Translations under genes and position numbers: made by a program
Shown: one piece after another, positions 1 through 6,179 of the stretch
How positions within the stretch are numbered: the stretch's first letter is position 1
How the letters are laid out: each line of letters opens with the position of its first letter
The notes under the pieces: generated by a model
Database searches by the model: none
The model's input: only the letters and a program-made list of their open reading frames with translations
What the model was told of the DNA's origin: nothing
Assembly: GCA_026967815.1 (NCBI GenBank)
Contig: JAPUUO010000007.1
Coordinates: 1-25,980, forward strand
Reading direction: 5' to 3'
DNA from: Candidatus Bathyarchaeota archaeon
Lineage (GTDB): Archaea; Thermoproteota; Bathyarchaeia; Bathyarchaeales; Bathyarchaeaceae
DNA: 25,980 nucleotides

Positions 1-2
1 CA

Positions 3-200
3 ACCGTTTGCATCTTGTTTCAATTCATAGCTGATCCCATTGAACCCTGCCCCAGTGAAGCTCTGTCCCGTAAACTCCCCTTTTTTTGGGTATTTGTGCG
101 AGTTGCCGCTAAACCCGATGAAATCAAAGGGTTGCTTGAAGTAGGCTTCGAATACGTGTGCCAGAAAGATGGCTTGGCGTTTCTTCGGAAGCGCAAGTGA
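3..200 (+). CDS. C-terminal fragment of a protein resembling an archaeal tyrosine integrase (5' end outside window)
   Basis: The frame is open from the first bases of the window to a TGA at 198-200, so this is the tail of a gene that begins upstream; a TTG at 15 is the first start-like codon inside the window but need not be used. The last ~35 residues contain GLLEVGFEYVCQKDG and end in LRKRK. From memory, this resembles the conserved C-terminal tail of archaeal XerC/SSV-like integrases (a hydrophobic strand, then GFEYVC, then a basic RKRK end). The catalytic tyrosine region is not visible, and the proline-rich stretch before the tail does not look like integrase, so the gene may be a decayed remnant. 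A tRNA gene follows 88 bases downstream, a common neighbourhood for integrases. Identity is uncertain. Confidence 0.4.
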   Translation, partial: TVCILFQFIADPIEPCPSEALSRKLPFFWVFVRVAAKPDEIKGLLEVGFEYVCQKDGLAFLRKRK

Positions 201-203
201 AAT

Positions 204-250
204 AGTGACTTAAACGGAAAAACCTAGCACATAAAAGGATTTAAGTCACT
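204..250. repeat. 11-bp perfect inverted repeat upstream of the initiator tRNA
   Basis: AGTGACTTAAA (204-214) is the exact reverse complement of TTTAAGTCACT (240-250), with a 25-base spacer that includes CATAAAAGG (229-237), a TATA-like element. It sits between the integrase-like tail (ends 200) and the tRNA leader. It could be a terminator-like hairpin for the upstream gene, an operator around the tRNA promoter, or a recombination site; the sequence alone does not decide. Confidence 0.55.
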
Positions 251-287
251 GATGTTCCAAAATGTTAAGTGGCGGGGATAAAACCAT

Positions 288-395
288 AGCGAGAGGGTTC
301 TTGTAGCAGACCCTCCTATATGGGTGGGGTAGCCAGGTTAACCCGCTGGGCTCATAACCCAGAGATCGGTTGTTCAAATCAACCCCCCGCTACCA
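288..395 (+). tRNA. Initiator tRNA-Met (anticodon CAT) with a 30-nt intron in the acceptor stem; CCA encoded
   Basis: The mature tRNA is 288-291 joined to 322-395. Acceptor AGCG+GGG pairs with CCCCGCT (385-391) in seven Watson-Crick pairs. The D stem is GGGT/ACCC (327-330/341-344). The anticodon stem is CTGGG/CCCAG with loop CTCATAA (351-357) and anticodon CAT at 353-355. The T arm is GGTTG/CAACC (368-372/380-384) with loop TTCAAAT. The discriminator is A392 and CCA is encoded at 393-395. The first pair A1-U72 and the three consecutive G-C pairs at the base of the anticodon loop mark it as the initiator, not the elongator. Without removing 292-321 no 7-bp acceptor stem with the A1-U72 pair can form. 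T-rich sequence at 424-429 may end transcription. Confidence 0.93.
292..321 (+). other. tRNA intron between acceptor positions 4 and 5, within a perfect bulge-helix-bulge
   Basis: The intron folds as GAGGGT/ACCCTC (293-298/310-315) with an 11-nt loop. Around it is the motif cut by archaeal tRNA splicing endonuclease. The 5' bulge is C290 G291 | A292. The 4-bp central helix is ATAG (286-289) with CTAT (316-319). The 3' bulge is A320 T321 | G322. The outer helix is ACC/GGT (283-285/323-325). Both predicted cuts fall after the second bulge base, exactly at the junctions required to rebuild the acceptor stem. The central and outer helices use leader bases 283-287 outside the mature tRNA, so splicing should occur before 5' trimming, or at least before the leader is removed. 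The junction is unique: shifting it by one base breaks the acceptor pairing. Confidence 0.88.
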
Positions 396-544
396 TCTGT
401 GAGAAAACACAAAGAAAGCCGCATTTTTTAGCTATGTCAGGTCTATGATCAAATCGGACTTCAACTCAGCTGTTCTCATATTAAAATGGAGTATTCTAAG
501 GTAAAGTCGATTGGAACTCAGCATGAAAAAGGGGTGAAAGGCGC

Positions 545-766
545 CTATCTGCTCATGACTTTTCTCGTTGCGATTTCGATGTCTTCAGCCTTCACTGTTT
601 TTCTTCCCGCATGCATCGCGTAGTCGTACGCTTCTCTGGCAATTTTCACACCGATTCCATCCAGAACCTTAGCGAGCTCTTTGGCTGCCGCCTCGCTTAC
701 TCGGTGAGCTCCAGCTTTCTTGCAGATTCTATGCATCGGCGCCACGGCTAATTCAATTCCAGCCAT
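545..766 (-). CDS. Archaeal histone
   Basis: A 73-residue single histone-fold protein of the HMf type, which dimerises and wraps DNA in archaeal nucleosome-like particles. The fold runs through the whole chain: a short first helix (about residues 4-17), the long central helix around SEAAAKELAKVLDGIGVKIA, and a C-terminal helix following the loop HAGRKTVKAEDI. The RKTV segment is the usual DNA-contacting loop. Length is slightly above the usual 66-70. The ATG start at 766 has a Shine-Dalgarno GGAGAT (778-773 on the minus strand) six bases upstream and a TATA-like GTTAAATATG at 803-812. A T5 run on the minus strand (526-530), just after the stop, may terminate transcription. It is transcribed alone, away from S17e. 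Confidence 0.95.
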   Translation of the reverse strand: MAGIELAVAPMHRICKKAGAHRVSEAAAKELAKVLDGIGVKIAREAYDYAMHAGRKTVKAEDIEIATRKVMSR

Positions 767-1106
767 TCAAACATCTCCAAACCTTCTTTCTTCATTTAAG
801 CCCATATTTAACGTTAACGGAAAGATCAACGAATTTTCATCCCCTATTTCCCCATTTGAAGAAGAATCCGAGGCTTCCATGACCATTCCTCCTAGTATTC
901 GACAAGTTGTCAAAACCAAAGACGAGAGGAAGCAAGTTAACGAGGCCAACGCCATGGCTCTATTCTTCAAAACCTCGCACTTTTCCGCCTAAAAAATACC
1001 CTAAAGCGTAAGCATTAAAAGGAGCAAGTAAACCCACATAATCACTCGTAACTCGTAAAAAGGACGGAAGCAAGAGAGGCAAAAACCTTGGAGGCCGAAA
1101 GAACGC
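767..1106. promoter_or_regulatory. 340-base divergent promoter region between histone and S17e
   Basis: On the minus strand the TATA-like GTTAAATATG (803-812) lies about 40 bases before the histone start. On the plus strand, AT-rich elements at 990-999 and 1013-1021 could drive S17e; the second is followed by a leader with GGAGG at 1090-1094. A short tandem ACTCGTA repeat occurs around 1044-1057. Open frames on both strands within this stretch lack family resemblance and ribosome-binding sites and are not called as genes. Confidence 0.45.
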
Positions 1107-1346
1107 TTGGGTAAAGTACGACCAGAACGCGTCAAAAGAATAGCCAAAGAACTCGTTCAGCGCTTCCCTGACAAATTCACGGCCGATTTTGAAAACAACA
1201 AAAAACTGGTTGAGGAATTTACAGAGGGTTCTTCAACAAAACTGCGAAATCGCATTGCGGGCTATGTAACACGCCTAGTAACAATCACGCAACCATCAGA
1301 AAAAGCAGATGAAGAACTTGTTGCCGGAGACGAAATCGAAGAGTAA
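1107..1346 (+). CDS. rps17e: 30S ribosomal protein S17e
   Basis: A 79-residue small-subunit ribosomal protein of the archaeal/eukaryotic S17e family, absent from bacteria. Hallmarks are the N-terminal GKVRPERVKRIAKELVQRFP, the central TADFENNKKLVEEF and the block STKLRNRIAGYVTRL. The usual archaeal length is 60-75, and the acidic tail after ITQPSEKAD is a small extension. The start is TTG at 1107, supported by GGAGG at 1090-1094 and by the family's N-terminal M-G-x-(I/V)-R-P sequence beginning there. It is monocistronic as far as the window shows, with 122 bases before the next gene, which has its own TATA-like element at 1393-1402. The divergent histone gene gives this stretch a core chromatin/ribosome character. 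Confidence 0.95.
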   Translation: MGKVRPERVKRIAKELVQRFPDKFTADFENNKKLVEEFTEGSSTKLRNRIAGYVTRLVTITQPSEKADEELVAGDEIEE

Positions 1347-1468
1347 CCTTCTCAACTCCACGTCAATTCTCGGCTTGTGCGCACGCAGTAGACTTTATAA
1401 TCTGTTCTATCTTACTCAGCACTACAAATACATGCCAGTCATATTCAATTTGAAACGGAGAAATATCG

Positions 1469-1846
1469 ATGCCATTGATCAATGATTATGGAAAAAGCTG
1501 GGCAATACGTTATCTCAGAGAAGCCAAAGCTGAGCTGGTTGCTGCCCAAAAAACCCCATACATGGCCTCAAGCTTAATCCTAGAAGCCATGCGAAAGGCT
1601 CAAGCCGCAATTTACTATAGCCTCGGCGATCCAGCCTCAGTCGAGGCTATAGTTCGTCAAACAATCATCAAAAAACAATCTGTAAAAGATCCTGTTCTGC
1701 GTTGTTTGGTAGAAATTGAACGAGCAGTTCAAGAAGTTGCCCAAGCGCCCGATCCAGATAAAGAAAGGGCTTTCGACCGGGCAGATGACCTCATCCAGAT
1801 AGCCTCAGACATAGTAAACCTCTTCATTGGCGAAAAAGCTGATTAA
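1469..1846 (+). CDS. Small all-helical protein of unknown function (HEPN/DUF-like)
   Basis: A 125-residue protein that is almost entirely predicted helix, with repeated amphipathic segments (YLREAKAELVAAQ, ASSLILEAMRKAQAAIYYSLG, DRADDLIQIASDIVNLF). The layout, a first long helix followed by a Lys/Arg-Ala-rich helix with YYSLGD, recalls archaeal HEPN-like or TPR-like helical bundles. However, the Rx4-6H motif of HEPN RNases is not present, so no nuclease role can be claimed. The ATG start at 1469 has GGAG at 1457-1460 and a TATA-like CTTTATAATC at 1393-1402. It faces the glycerate kinase gene tail to tail, with a hairpin between them. I do not recognise a specific family. Confidence 0.75.
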   Translation: MPLINDYGKSWAIRYLREAKAELVAAQKTPYMASSLILEAMRKAQAAIYYSLGDPASVEAIVRQTIIKKQSVKDPVLRCLVEIERAVQEVAQAPDPDKERAFDRADDLIQIASDIVNLFIGEKAD

Positions 1847-1890
1847 CTTCTGTTTGTGCTGGAAACTCGTCTTTTTCAGCATTGCCCTTC

Positions 1891-1934
1891 ATGAAAAATG
1901 AAACTATGTGTCACTGTACGTCCTAATTTTTCAT
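1891..1934. terminator. Candidate bidirectional terminator hairpin between converging genes
   Basis: ATGAAAAAT (1891-1899) and ATTTTTCAT (1926-1934) form a 9-bp inverted repeat with a 26-base loop. It lies between the plus-strand stop at 1846 and the minus-strand stop at 1947. Each arm gives a T5 tract on one strand (1927-1931 plus; 1893-1897 minus), the base composition expected for archaeal termination in both directions. An extra T5 occurs at 1872-1876. Confidence 0.5.
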
Positions 1935-1946
1935 TCTAATTGGAAA

Positions 1947-3323
1947 TCATAAAACCACTATGACTGAAAGGTCGTTAACGTTCGTGTTCGTTGGTCCAGT
2001 GAAAAGAAGGTCATCAAGTTTTGAAAAGAAGTTGTAGGAATTGTTTTCGGCCAAGAATTCACCTGGATCCAATCCCATCTCCACGGCTCTAGCCAAGGTT
2101 TTTCCATCAGCAATGGCTCCTGCAGCATCTGTTGGTCCATCTATGCCGTCCGTGTTTAACGAAGCCACGGCAACACCATCCATACTTCGCAGTTTTAAAG
2201 CAGCTGCGAGAGCTATCTCTTGGTTTCTTCCACCCGAACCTTTTCCTGACACTGTAACTGTGGTTTCTCCACCCGCGACTATTCCCGCTGGTTTTAGAAC
2301 AGGATTTCCAGAAATGAAAACTTCACGAGCTATTGAGGCCAGCATGACTCCGACGTGTCTGGCTTCTCCTTCCATGGTTGAAGTCAGCAGAACCGTATTT
2401 AACCCAGAAGACTTTAGTTGCTCACATGCCGCCGAACTCGCAAATCTATTATTTCCAACGACGACATTGTAGACCCTCTTGAAAGCTTCATCTTCTACCT
2501 TAGGTGTTTCTGGAATCAGAGCTTTTTCTCCATCGGACAAAACCTTTCTAATGGATGCAGAAACCTTATCCCATAAACCATATTTCCTTAGAACCTTTAT
2601 AGCATCACTAAAGGTTGTCGAATCCGGAACAGTTGGCCCTGACGCGATGAATTCCAACGGGTCGCCAACAACATCTGAAAGAATGAGGTTTAAAATTGTG
2701 GCTGGATAAGCTTTTTTGGCAAGCCACCCTCCTTTGAAATCAGAAATGTGTTTTCTAACAGTGTTGATCTCATTTATTGTTGCACCGCACATGAGCAAGT
2801 CATCAGTGATTCTTCTCTTGTCAGCAATTGAAATTTCACCGCGAGGCAGAGGCATGAGGCTTGATCCTCCGCCTGAAATCAAGCATATGATGAGGTCGTC
2901 TTTCTTTGCTTGCTCCACTATCTTTAGCATTCGGCGGGTTCCTTTCACGCCTGATTCATCGGGAATTGGATGGCTTGCTTCATGAAGCTTTATAATCTCT
3001 GTTTTGTGTTTGTTACCATGTTGGACGTTTACGTGCCCATTTGTCACGAGGTTGCCTAGAACTTGTTCCACGGCTTCAGCCATTGAGCCGCTTGCCTTTC
3101 CACCACCCACCACATAGATGCTTTGAAACTGTGTCAAATCAAATGAATACCCGTCTACTTTGAGTATCGAGTTTTTCAGCAAAAGTCTTGATCTTATAAT
3201 TTGTTCGGGGTCCACCGCGTTCAATGCGGATTCAAGGCTTTCTAAAGCTAAGACTCTAGCTTTTTGATTGAACTCAGTTTCGCCATTTTTAACGAGCTGT
3301 TCCTTGTTACTTATCACTATCAT
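1947..3323 (-). CDS. gck: Glycerate 2-kinase (DUF4147/MOFRL family)
   Basis: A cytosolic kinase converting D-glycerate plus ATP to 2-phosphoglycerate, feeding glycolysis/gluconeogenesis at enolase. The 458-residue length fits archaeal glycerate 2-kinases (about 440). The N-terminal nucleotide-binding-like domain shows GGGKAS (73-78) and SGGGSSLM (150-157). The C-terminal MOFRL domain shows GGETTV (351-356), GRNQE (365-369) and TDGIDGPTDAAGA (391-403). The ATG at 3323 gives a complete N-terminus; a GTG two codons later (3317) is an alternative, as no strong Shine-Dalgarno is seen. It is head to head with the hydroxypyruvate/glyoxylate reductase gene, whose product makes glycerate, so the two enzymes form consecutive steps: hydroxypyruvate to glycerate to 2-phosphoglycerate. 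The intergenic space of ~90 bases must hold both promoters. Confidence 0.93.
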   Translation of the reverse strand: MIVISNKEQLVKNGETEFNQKARVLALESLESALNAVDPEQIIRSRLLLKNSILKVDGYSFDLTQFQSIYVVGGGKASGSMAEAVEQVLGNLVTNGHVNVQHGNKHKTEIIKLHEASHPIPDESGVKGTRRMLKIVEQAKKDDLIICLISGGGSSLMPLPRGEISIADKRRITDDLLMCGATINEINTVRKHISDFKGGWLAKKAYPATILNLILSDVVGDPLEFIASGPTVPDSTTFSDAIKVLRKYGLWDKVSASIRKVLSDGEKALIPETPKVEDEAFKRVYNVVVGNNRFASSAACEQLKSSGLNTVLLTSTMEGEARHVGVMLASIAREVFISGNPVLKPAGIVAGGETTVTVSGKGSGGRNQEIALAAALKLRSMDGVAVASLNTDGIDGPTDAAGAIADGKTLARAVEMGLDPGEFLAENNSYNFFSKLDDLLFTGPTNTNVNDLSVIVVL

Positions 3324-3380
3324 TCAGCAAGCCCATCACTATTATCCGAAAGGTCAACGCGTAAGTGTAATAAGAAAATG

Positions 3381-3388
3381 TTAATAAA
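3381..3388 (+). promoter_or_regulatory. TATA box for the glyoxylate reductase gene; predicts leaderless start
   Basis: TTAATAAA centred ~27 bases before GTG 3411. At the archaeal TATA-to-start-site spacing, transcription would begin at or next to that GTG. This favours 3411 over the upstream ATG 3378 or the longer open frame that runs into glycerate kinase. Confidence 0.5.
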
Positions 3389-3410
3389 GAATTCCACAAA
3401 TTTCCAATCG

Positions 3411-4421
3411 GTGAGTTATTTGCCAAAACCCAAAGTTTATGTCACCCGAGAGATCCCTGAAAGAGGTCTAAAAGTAATAAAAGATCGTTTTGATGCTGAG
3501 GTTTGGCCTCAATACGGTCCACCGCCGAAAGAAGTTATTATACAGAAGGTTACGAATGTTGACGCTCTTGCTCCTCTTTTGTCTGACAAGATAGATGCAG
3601 AGGTCTTTGATGCAGCTCCCAAATTGAAAATTGTTGCTCAAATGGCCGTTGGCTTCGATAACATAGACGTGAATGAGGCTACAAAACGAGGCATATGCGT
3701 AACGAACACACCTGGTGTGTTAACCGAGACCACAGCAGATTTCGCTTGGGCTTTATTGATGGCTATTGCGAGGCGTGTAGTTGAAGCAACCAAGTATGTC
3801 CGCACTGGACAATGGAAGGTTGGTTGGCACCCCAGCATGTTGTCAGGCAGAGATATCTACGGGGCAACAATCGGCATCGTTGGAGCTGGAAGAATAGGCT
3901 CTGCTGTTGCGGAGAGAGCGAATGGCTTCAACATGAAAATCATCTTTTATGACGTCATTCCTCGGCCAGAACTAGAGAAATTGGGTGCAAAACGTGTAGA
4001 TTTAGATAAGCTTTTGAAGGAATCCGACTTCATCAGCGTTCATGTTCCGTTAATGAAGGCAACCTACCACCTGATAAATGAGGAGAGGCTTAAGCTCATG
4101 AAGAAGACAGCTTACATAATCAACAATTCAAGGGGACCCGTTGTAGATGAAAAAGCCCTGTACAAAGCGCTAAAAGAAGGATGGATTGCAGGCGCTGCCC
4201 TCGACGTTTTCGAGCAAGAACCAACACCAGTGAACAATCCTCTGCTTACGCTTGACAATGTAGTCGTTGCCCCACACATATCAAGTGCAAGCCATGAGAC
4301 TCGTTCAAAAATGGCTGAAATGGTTGCAGAAAACCTTGTAGCATTCTTCGAAGGGAGAAAGCCGCCGAACCTAGTTAACCCGAAAGCTTTGGAAGTAAGA
4401 CCACTGTCTAAACAATTCTAA
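3411..4421 (+). CDS. gyaR: Glyoxylate/hydroxypyruvate reductase (D-2-hydroxyacid dehydrogenase family)
   Basis: An NAD(P)H-dependent reductase of glyoxylate or hydroxypyruvate (to glycolate or D-glycerate). From the GTG at 3411 it is 336 residues, the size of Pyrococcus/Thermococcus GyaR, and begins MSYLPKPKVYVTREIPERG like that family. The Rossmann GAGRIG is at 158-163. The catalytic triad of the family is visible: R241 (NNSRGPVV), E270 (FEQEP), H289 (APHISSA). NTPGVLTETTAD (98-110) is the conserved substrate-domain hinge region. The longer reading frame from 3264 would overlap glycerate kinase by 60 bases and lacks family similarity, so it is rejected. 3-Phosphoglycerate dehydrogenase is an alternative specificity, but there is no C-terminal ACT domain, and glycerate kinase next door favours glyoxylate/hydroxypyruvate. 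Confidence 0.92.
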   Translation: MSYLPKPKVYVTREIPERGLKVIKDRFDAEVWPQYGPPPKEVIIQKVTNVDALAPLLSDKIDAEVFDAAPKLKIVAQMAVGFDNIDVNEATKRGICVTNTPGVLTETTADFAWALLMAIARRVVEATKYVRTGQWKVGWHPSMLSGRDIYGATIGIVGAGRIGSAVAERANGFNMKIIFYDVIPRPELEKLGAKRVDLDKLLKESDFISVHVPLMKATYHLINEERLKLMKKTAYIINNSRGPVVDEKALYKALKEGWIAGAALDVFEQEPTPVNNPLLTLDNVVVAPHISSASHETRSKMAEMVAENLVAFFEGRKPPNLVNPKALEVRPLSKQF

Positions 4422-4444
4422 CACTCGGTAGATTAATTGTAACC

Positions 4445-4453
4445 GTTAAATAC
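4445..4453 (+). promoter_or_regulatory. TATA box for the aminotransferase gene
   Basis: GTTAAATAC, about 50 bases before the ATG at 4501, predicts a transcript start near 4475 and a ~25-base leader containing the ribosome-binding GGTGA at 4492-4496. It makes the aminotransferase independently transcribed, not only read through from the reductase gene. Confidence 0.45.
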
Positions 4454-4500
4454 CCAATCCATGGTTAAGTTCTACTACTCTGCTTGAAAGTGGTGATTTG

Positions 4501-5673
4501 ATGGGCTCTATATTTGCAGAAAGGATGGAAGTCTTAGGAACAGAAACAGCCTTTGAAGTGCTGGCAAAAGCGAAGGCTCTTGAGAAACAGGGAAAGGAAG
4601 TTGTACATCTGGAAATCGGTGAACCTGATTTTGATACGCCTGCAAACATTAAGGAAGCTGCTGTAAAGGCTCTCCATGCTGGATACACCCATTATGTTCC
4701 TGCTGCAGGAATTCCTAAACTGAGGCAAACAATCGCTGAGTACATATCAGAAACAAGGAACATAGAGGTTAACCCTGAAGAAGTCGTGGTAACACCTGGT
4801 GCCAAACCAGTATTGTTCTTCAGCATATTAGCCTTGGTCAATCCAGGTGACGAGATTTTAAACATGAACCCAGGGTTTCCAATATATGAATCTGTGATAA
4901 ATTTTGTTGGAGCGAAACAGATACCTATACCCCTTGAAGAAAAAAACGATTTTAGGTTTGATCCAGAGTACGTTAAGGAGAAGATAACCAAGAAGACCAA
5001 GATGATTGTTCTAAATTCTCCCGAAAACCCGACTGGTGGAGTACTAACCAAAGAAGACCTGAAAACTGTTGCCGACTGCATAGAAGATAGGGATGACGTT
5101 TTTGTGATATCTGACGAGGTGTACAGCAGAATAATTTATGAGGGCGAACATGAGAGCGTAGCCTCACTTTCTGGAATGAAAGAGAAGACAATTTTGCTGG
5201 ATGGGTTCTCAAAAACATATGCCATGACTGGCTGGAGACTTGGCTACGGCGTGATGCGAAAGGATATAGCGGAAAAGATCACTCAGCTCATGATTAACTC
5301 GAATTCTTGCACTTGCGCCTTCGTTCAGATGGCTGGTGTCGAAGCTTTAAATGGTCCACAAGACAAGCCAAAGCAGATGGTTGCTGAATTCAAAAAACGA
5401 AGAGAAGTCATAGTTTCAGGATTGAACAACATTAGCGGTATAGCCTGCAAGAAACCACGAGGAGCCTTCTACGTGTTTCCAAATATAACTGGAACAGGAA
5501 TGGACTGTCGCAAGCTTTCAGACCATTTACTTAACAATGCTGGCGTAGCAGTTTTGCCTGGAACATCCTTCGGGCAATACGGGAAAGGATACTTGCGCTT
5601 GTCTTTCGCCAATTCAGTTGAAAACATCAAGAAGGCTTTGAACCGCATATCTGAAGCCCTCAAGAACCTATGA
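4501..5673 (+). CDS. Class I PLP-dependent aminotransferase (aspartate/alanine type)
   Basis: A 390-residue fold-type I aminotransferase. The PLP lysine is K238 in GFSKTYAMTGWRLGY. The pyridine-ring aspartate D205 and Y208 lie in ISDEVYSR, the conserved NSPENPTGG block is at 172-180, and the substrate-carboxylate arginine is in YLRLSFANS near the C-terminus. The N-terminal LEIGEPDFDTPANIKEA (about 37-54) is typical of the archaeal/Bacillus AspC-like subgroup. Start ATG 4501 is chosen over TTG 4498 because GGTGA (4492-4496) lies just upstream. The substrate cannot be read from sequence. Beside glyoxylate/hydroxypyruvate reductase and glycerate kinase, serine:pyruvate/glyoxylate or alanine:glyoxylate exchange would connect well, but aspartate aminotransferase is the default for the family. 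Confidence 0.93.
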   Translation: MGSIFAERMEVLGTETAFEVLAKAKALEKQGKEVVHLEIGEPDFDTPANIKEAAVKALHAGYTHYVPAAGIPKLRQTIAEYISETRNIEVNPEEVVVTPGAKPVLFFSILALVNPGDEILNMNPGFPIYESVINFVGAKQIPIPLEEKNDFRFDPEYVKEKITKKTKMIVLNSPENPTGGVLTKEDLKTVADCIEDRDDVFVISDEVYSRIIYEGEHESVASLSGMKEKTILLDGFSKTYAMTGWRLGYGVMRKDIAEKITQLMINSNSCTCAFVQMAGVEALNGPQDKPKQMVAEFKKRREVIVSGLNNISGIACKKPRGAFYVFPNITGTGMDCRKLSDHLLNNAGVAVLPGTSFGQYGKGYLRLSFANSVENIKKALNRISEALKNL

Positions 5674-5790
5674 TTCTCCCAAACTCATCATCCTTCAAAG
5701 ACAAGAATGTTGAAAATATAGCAAAGAAGCATCGGTGAAGAAGATCTATAAATCAGCTTCTTGGTTCAACAAGGGGAAACCATAAGCCTC

Positions 5791-5798
5791 TTTATATT
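5791..5798 (+). promoter_or_regulatory. TATA box for the SAMP/MoaD gene
   Basis: TTTATATT, 47 bases before ATG 5838, gives a predicted start near 5820 and a short leader with GAGG at 5827-5830. The 160 bases between the aminotransferase stop and this gene hold no gene that I can see. Confidence 0.5.
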
Positions 5799-5837
5799 CC
5801 GAGCCACAACAAGCCATCAGACGTACGAGGGACAAAT

Positions 5838-6128
5838 ATGCCTGTCAATGTAAATGTCAAGCTACTGGGAGTTTTTCGAGTTTTCTCAGGGAAAAACAGT
5901 ATTTCTCTGAAATTGAAAAAGCCAACTGTGTGGGAAGCTGTGGAGAAAATCGCTGAGACTCTCTCAGCCGAGTCCAAACGGATGCTAATTGACCCCGAAC
6001 TCAATGACCCACGTCCAAACGCGCTCATTCTTGTGAATGGAAAAGAAATCAGCGTTCTAAAAGGACTGGAAACAGAAGTCAAAGAAGGCGACCAGATAAT
6101 CCTGATTCCAGTATCACATGGCGGTTAA
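5838..6128 (+). CDS. Ubiquitin-like SAMP/MoaD family protein
   Basis: A 96-residue beta-grasp protein ending in the diglycine HGG, the feature that lets an E1-like enzyme adenylate the C-terminus. The final strand and tail, GDQIILIPVSHGG, is characteristic of archaeal MoaD/SAMP proteins; NALILVNGKEI (about 63-73) is the core strand pair. Roles in this family are sulfur carrier for molybdopterin or tRNA thiolation, or protein tag (sampylation). Which applies cannot be decided here, as no MoaE, E1 (UbaA/MoeB) or tRNA thiolase lies in the window. The start is ATG 5838 with GAGG seven bases upstream. It stands alone between the aminotransferase and the M20 peptidase, which has its own leaderless promoter. 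Confidence 0.9.
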   Translation: MPVNVNVKLLGVFRVFSGKNSISLKLKKPTVWEAVEKIAETLSAESKRMLIDPELNDPRPNALILVNGKEISVLKGLETEVKEGDQIILIPVSHGG

Positions 6129-6148
6129 AGGCATCTCACACAAAATCC

Positions 6149-6156
6149 ATTAATAG
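6149..6156 (+). promoter_or_regulatory. TATA box for the M20 peptidase gene; predicts leaderless start
   Basis: ATTAATAG centred ~27 bases before ATG 6180, so the predicted transcript starts at the initiation codon; no Shine-Dalgarno sequence is positioned near it. Confidence 0.45.
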
Positions 6157-6179
6157 TTTAGGTGTAGAGAATATCTTCC

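Noticed and set aside
271..395. Alternative tRNA 5' end at GGCGGGG (271-277), with an intron between positions 7 and 8
   Set aside because: The junctions this requires (277/278 and 324/325) form no bulge-helix-bulge: the putative central helix GCGG against TATG does not pair. The first pair would be G-U rather than the A-U expected in an archaeal initiator.
720..992. 90- and 67-codon open frames on both strands upstream of the histone (720-992 plus, 767-970 minus)
   Set aside because: They overlap each other and the histone or its promoter, have no ribosome-binding site, and their composition resembles no protein family.
2041..2985. Plus-strand frames inside glycerate kinase (143, 76 and 89 codons)
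   Set aside because: Antisense shadows of a gene with complete catalytic motifs; no independent start signals.
3264..3410. N-terminal extension of the glyoxylate reductase into the glycerate kinase gene
   Set aside because: The extra residues do not match the family N-terminus and would overlap the divergent gene. The TATA element at 3381-3388 lies downstream of that start.
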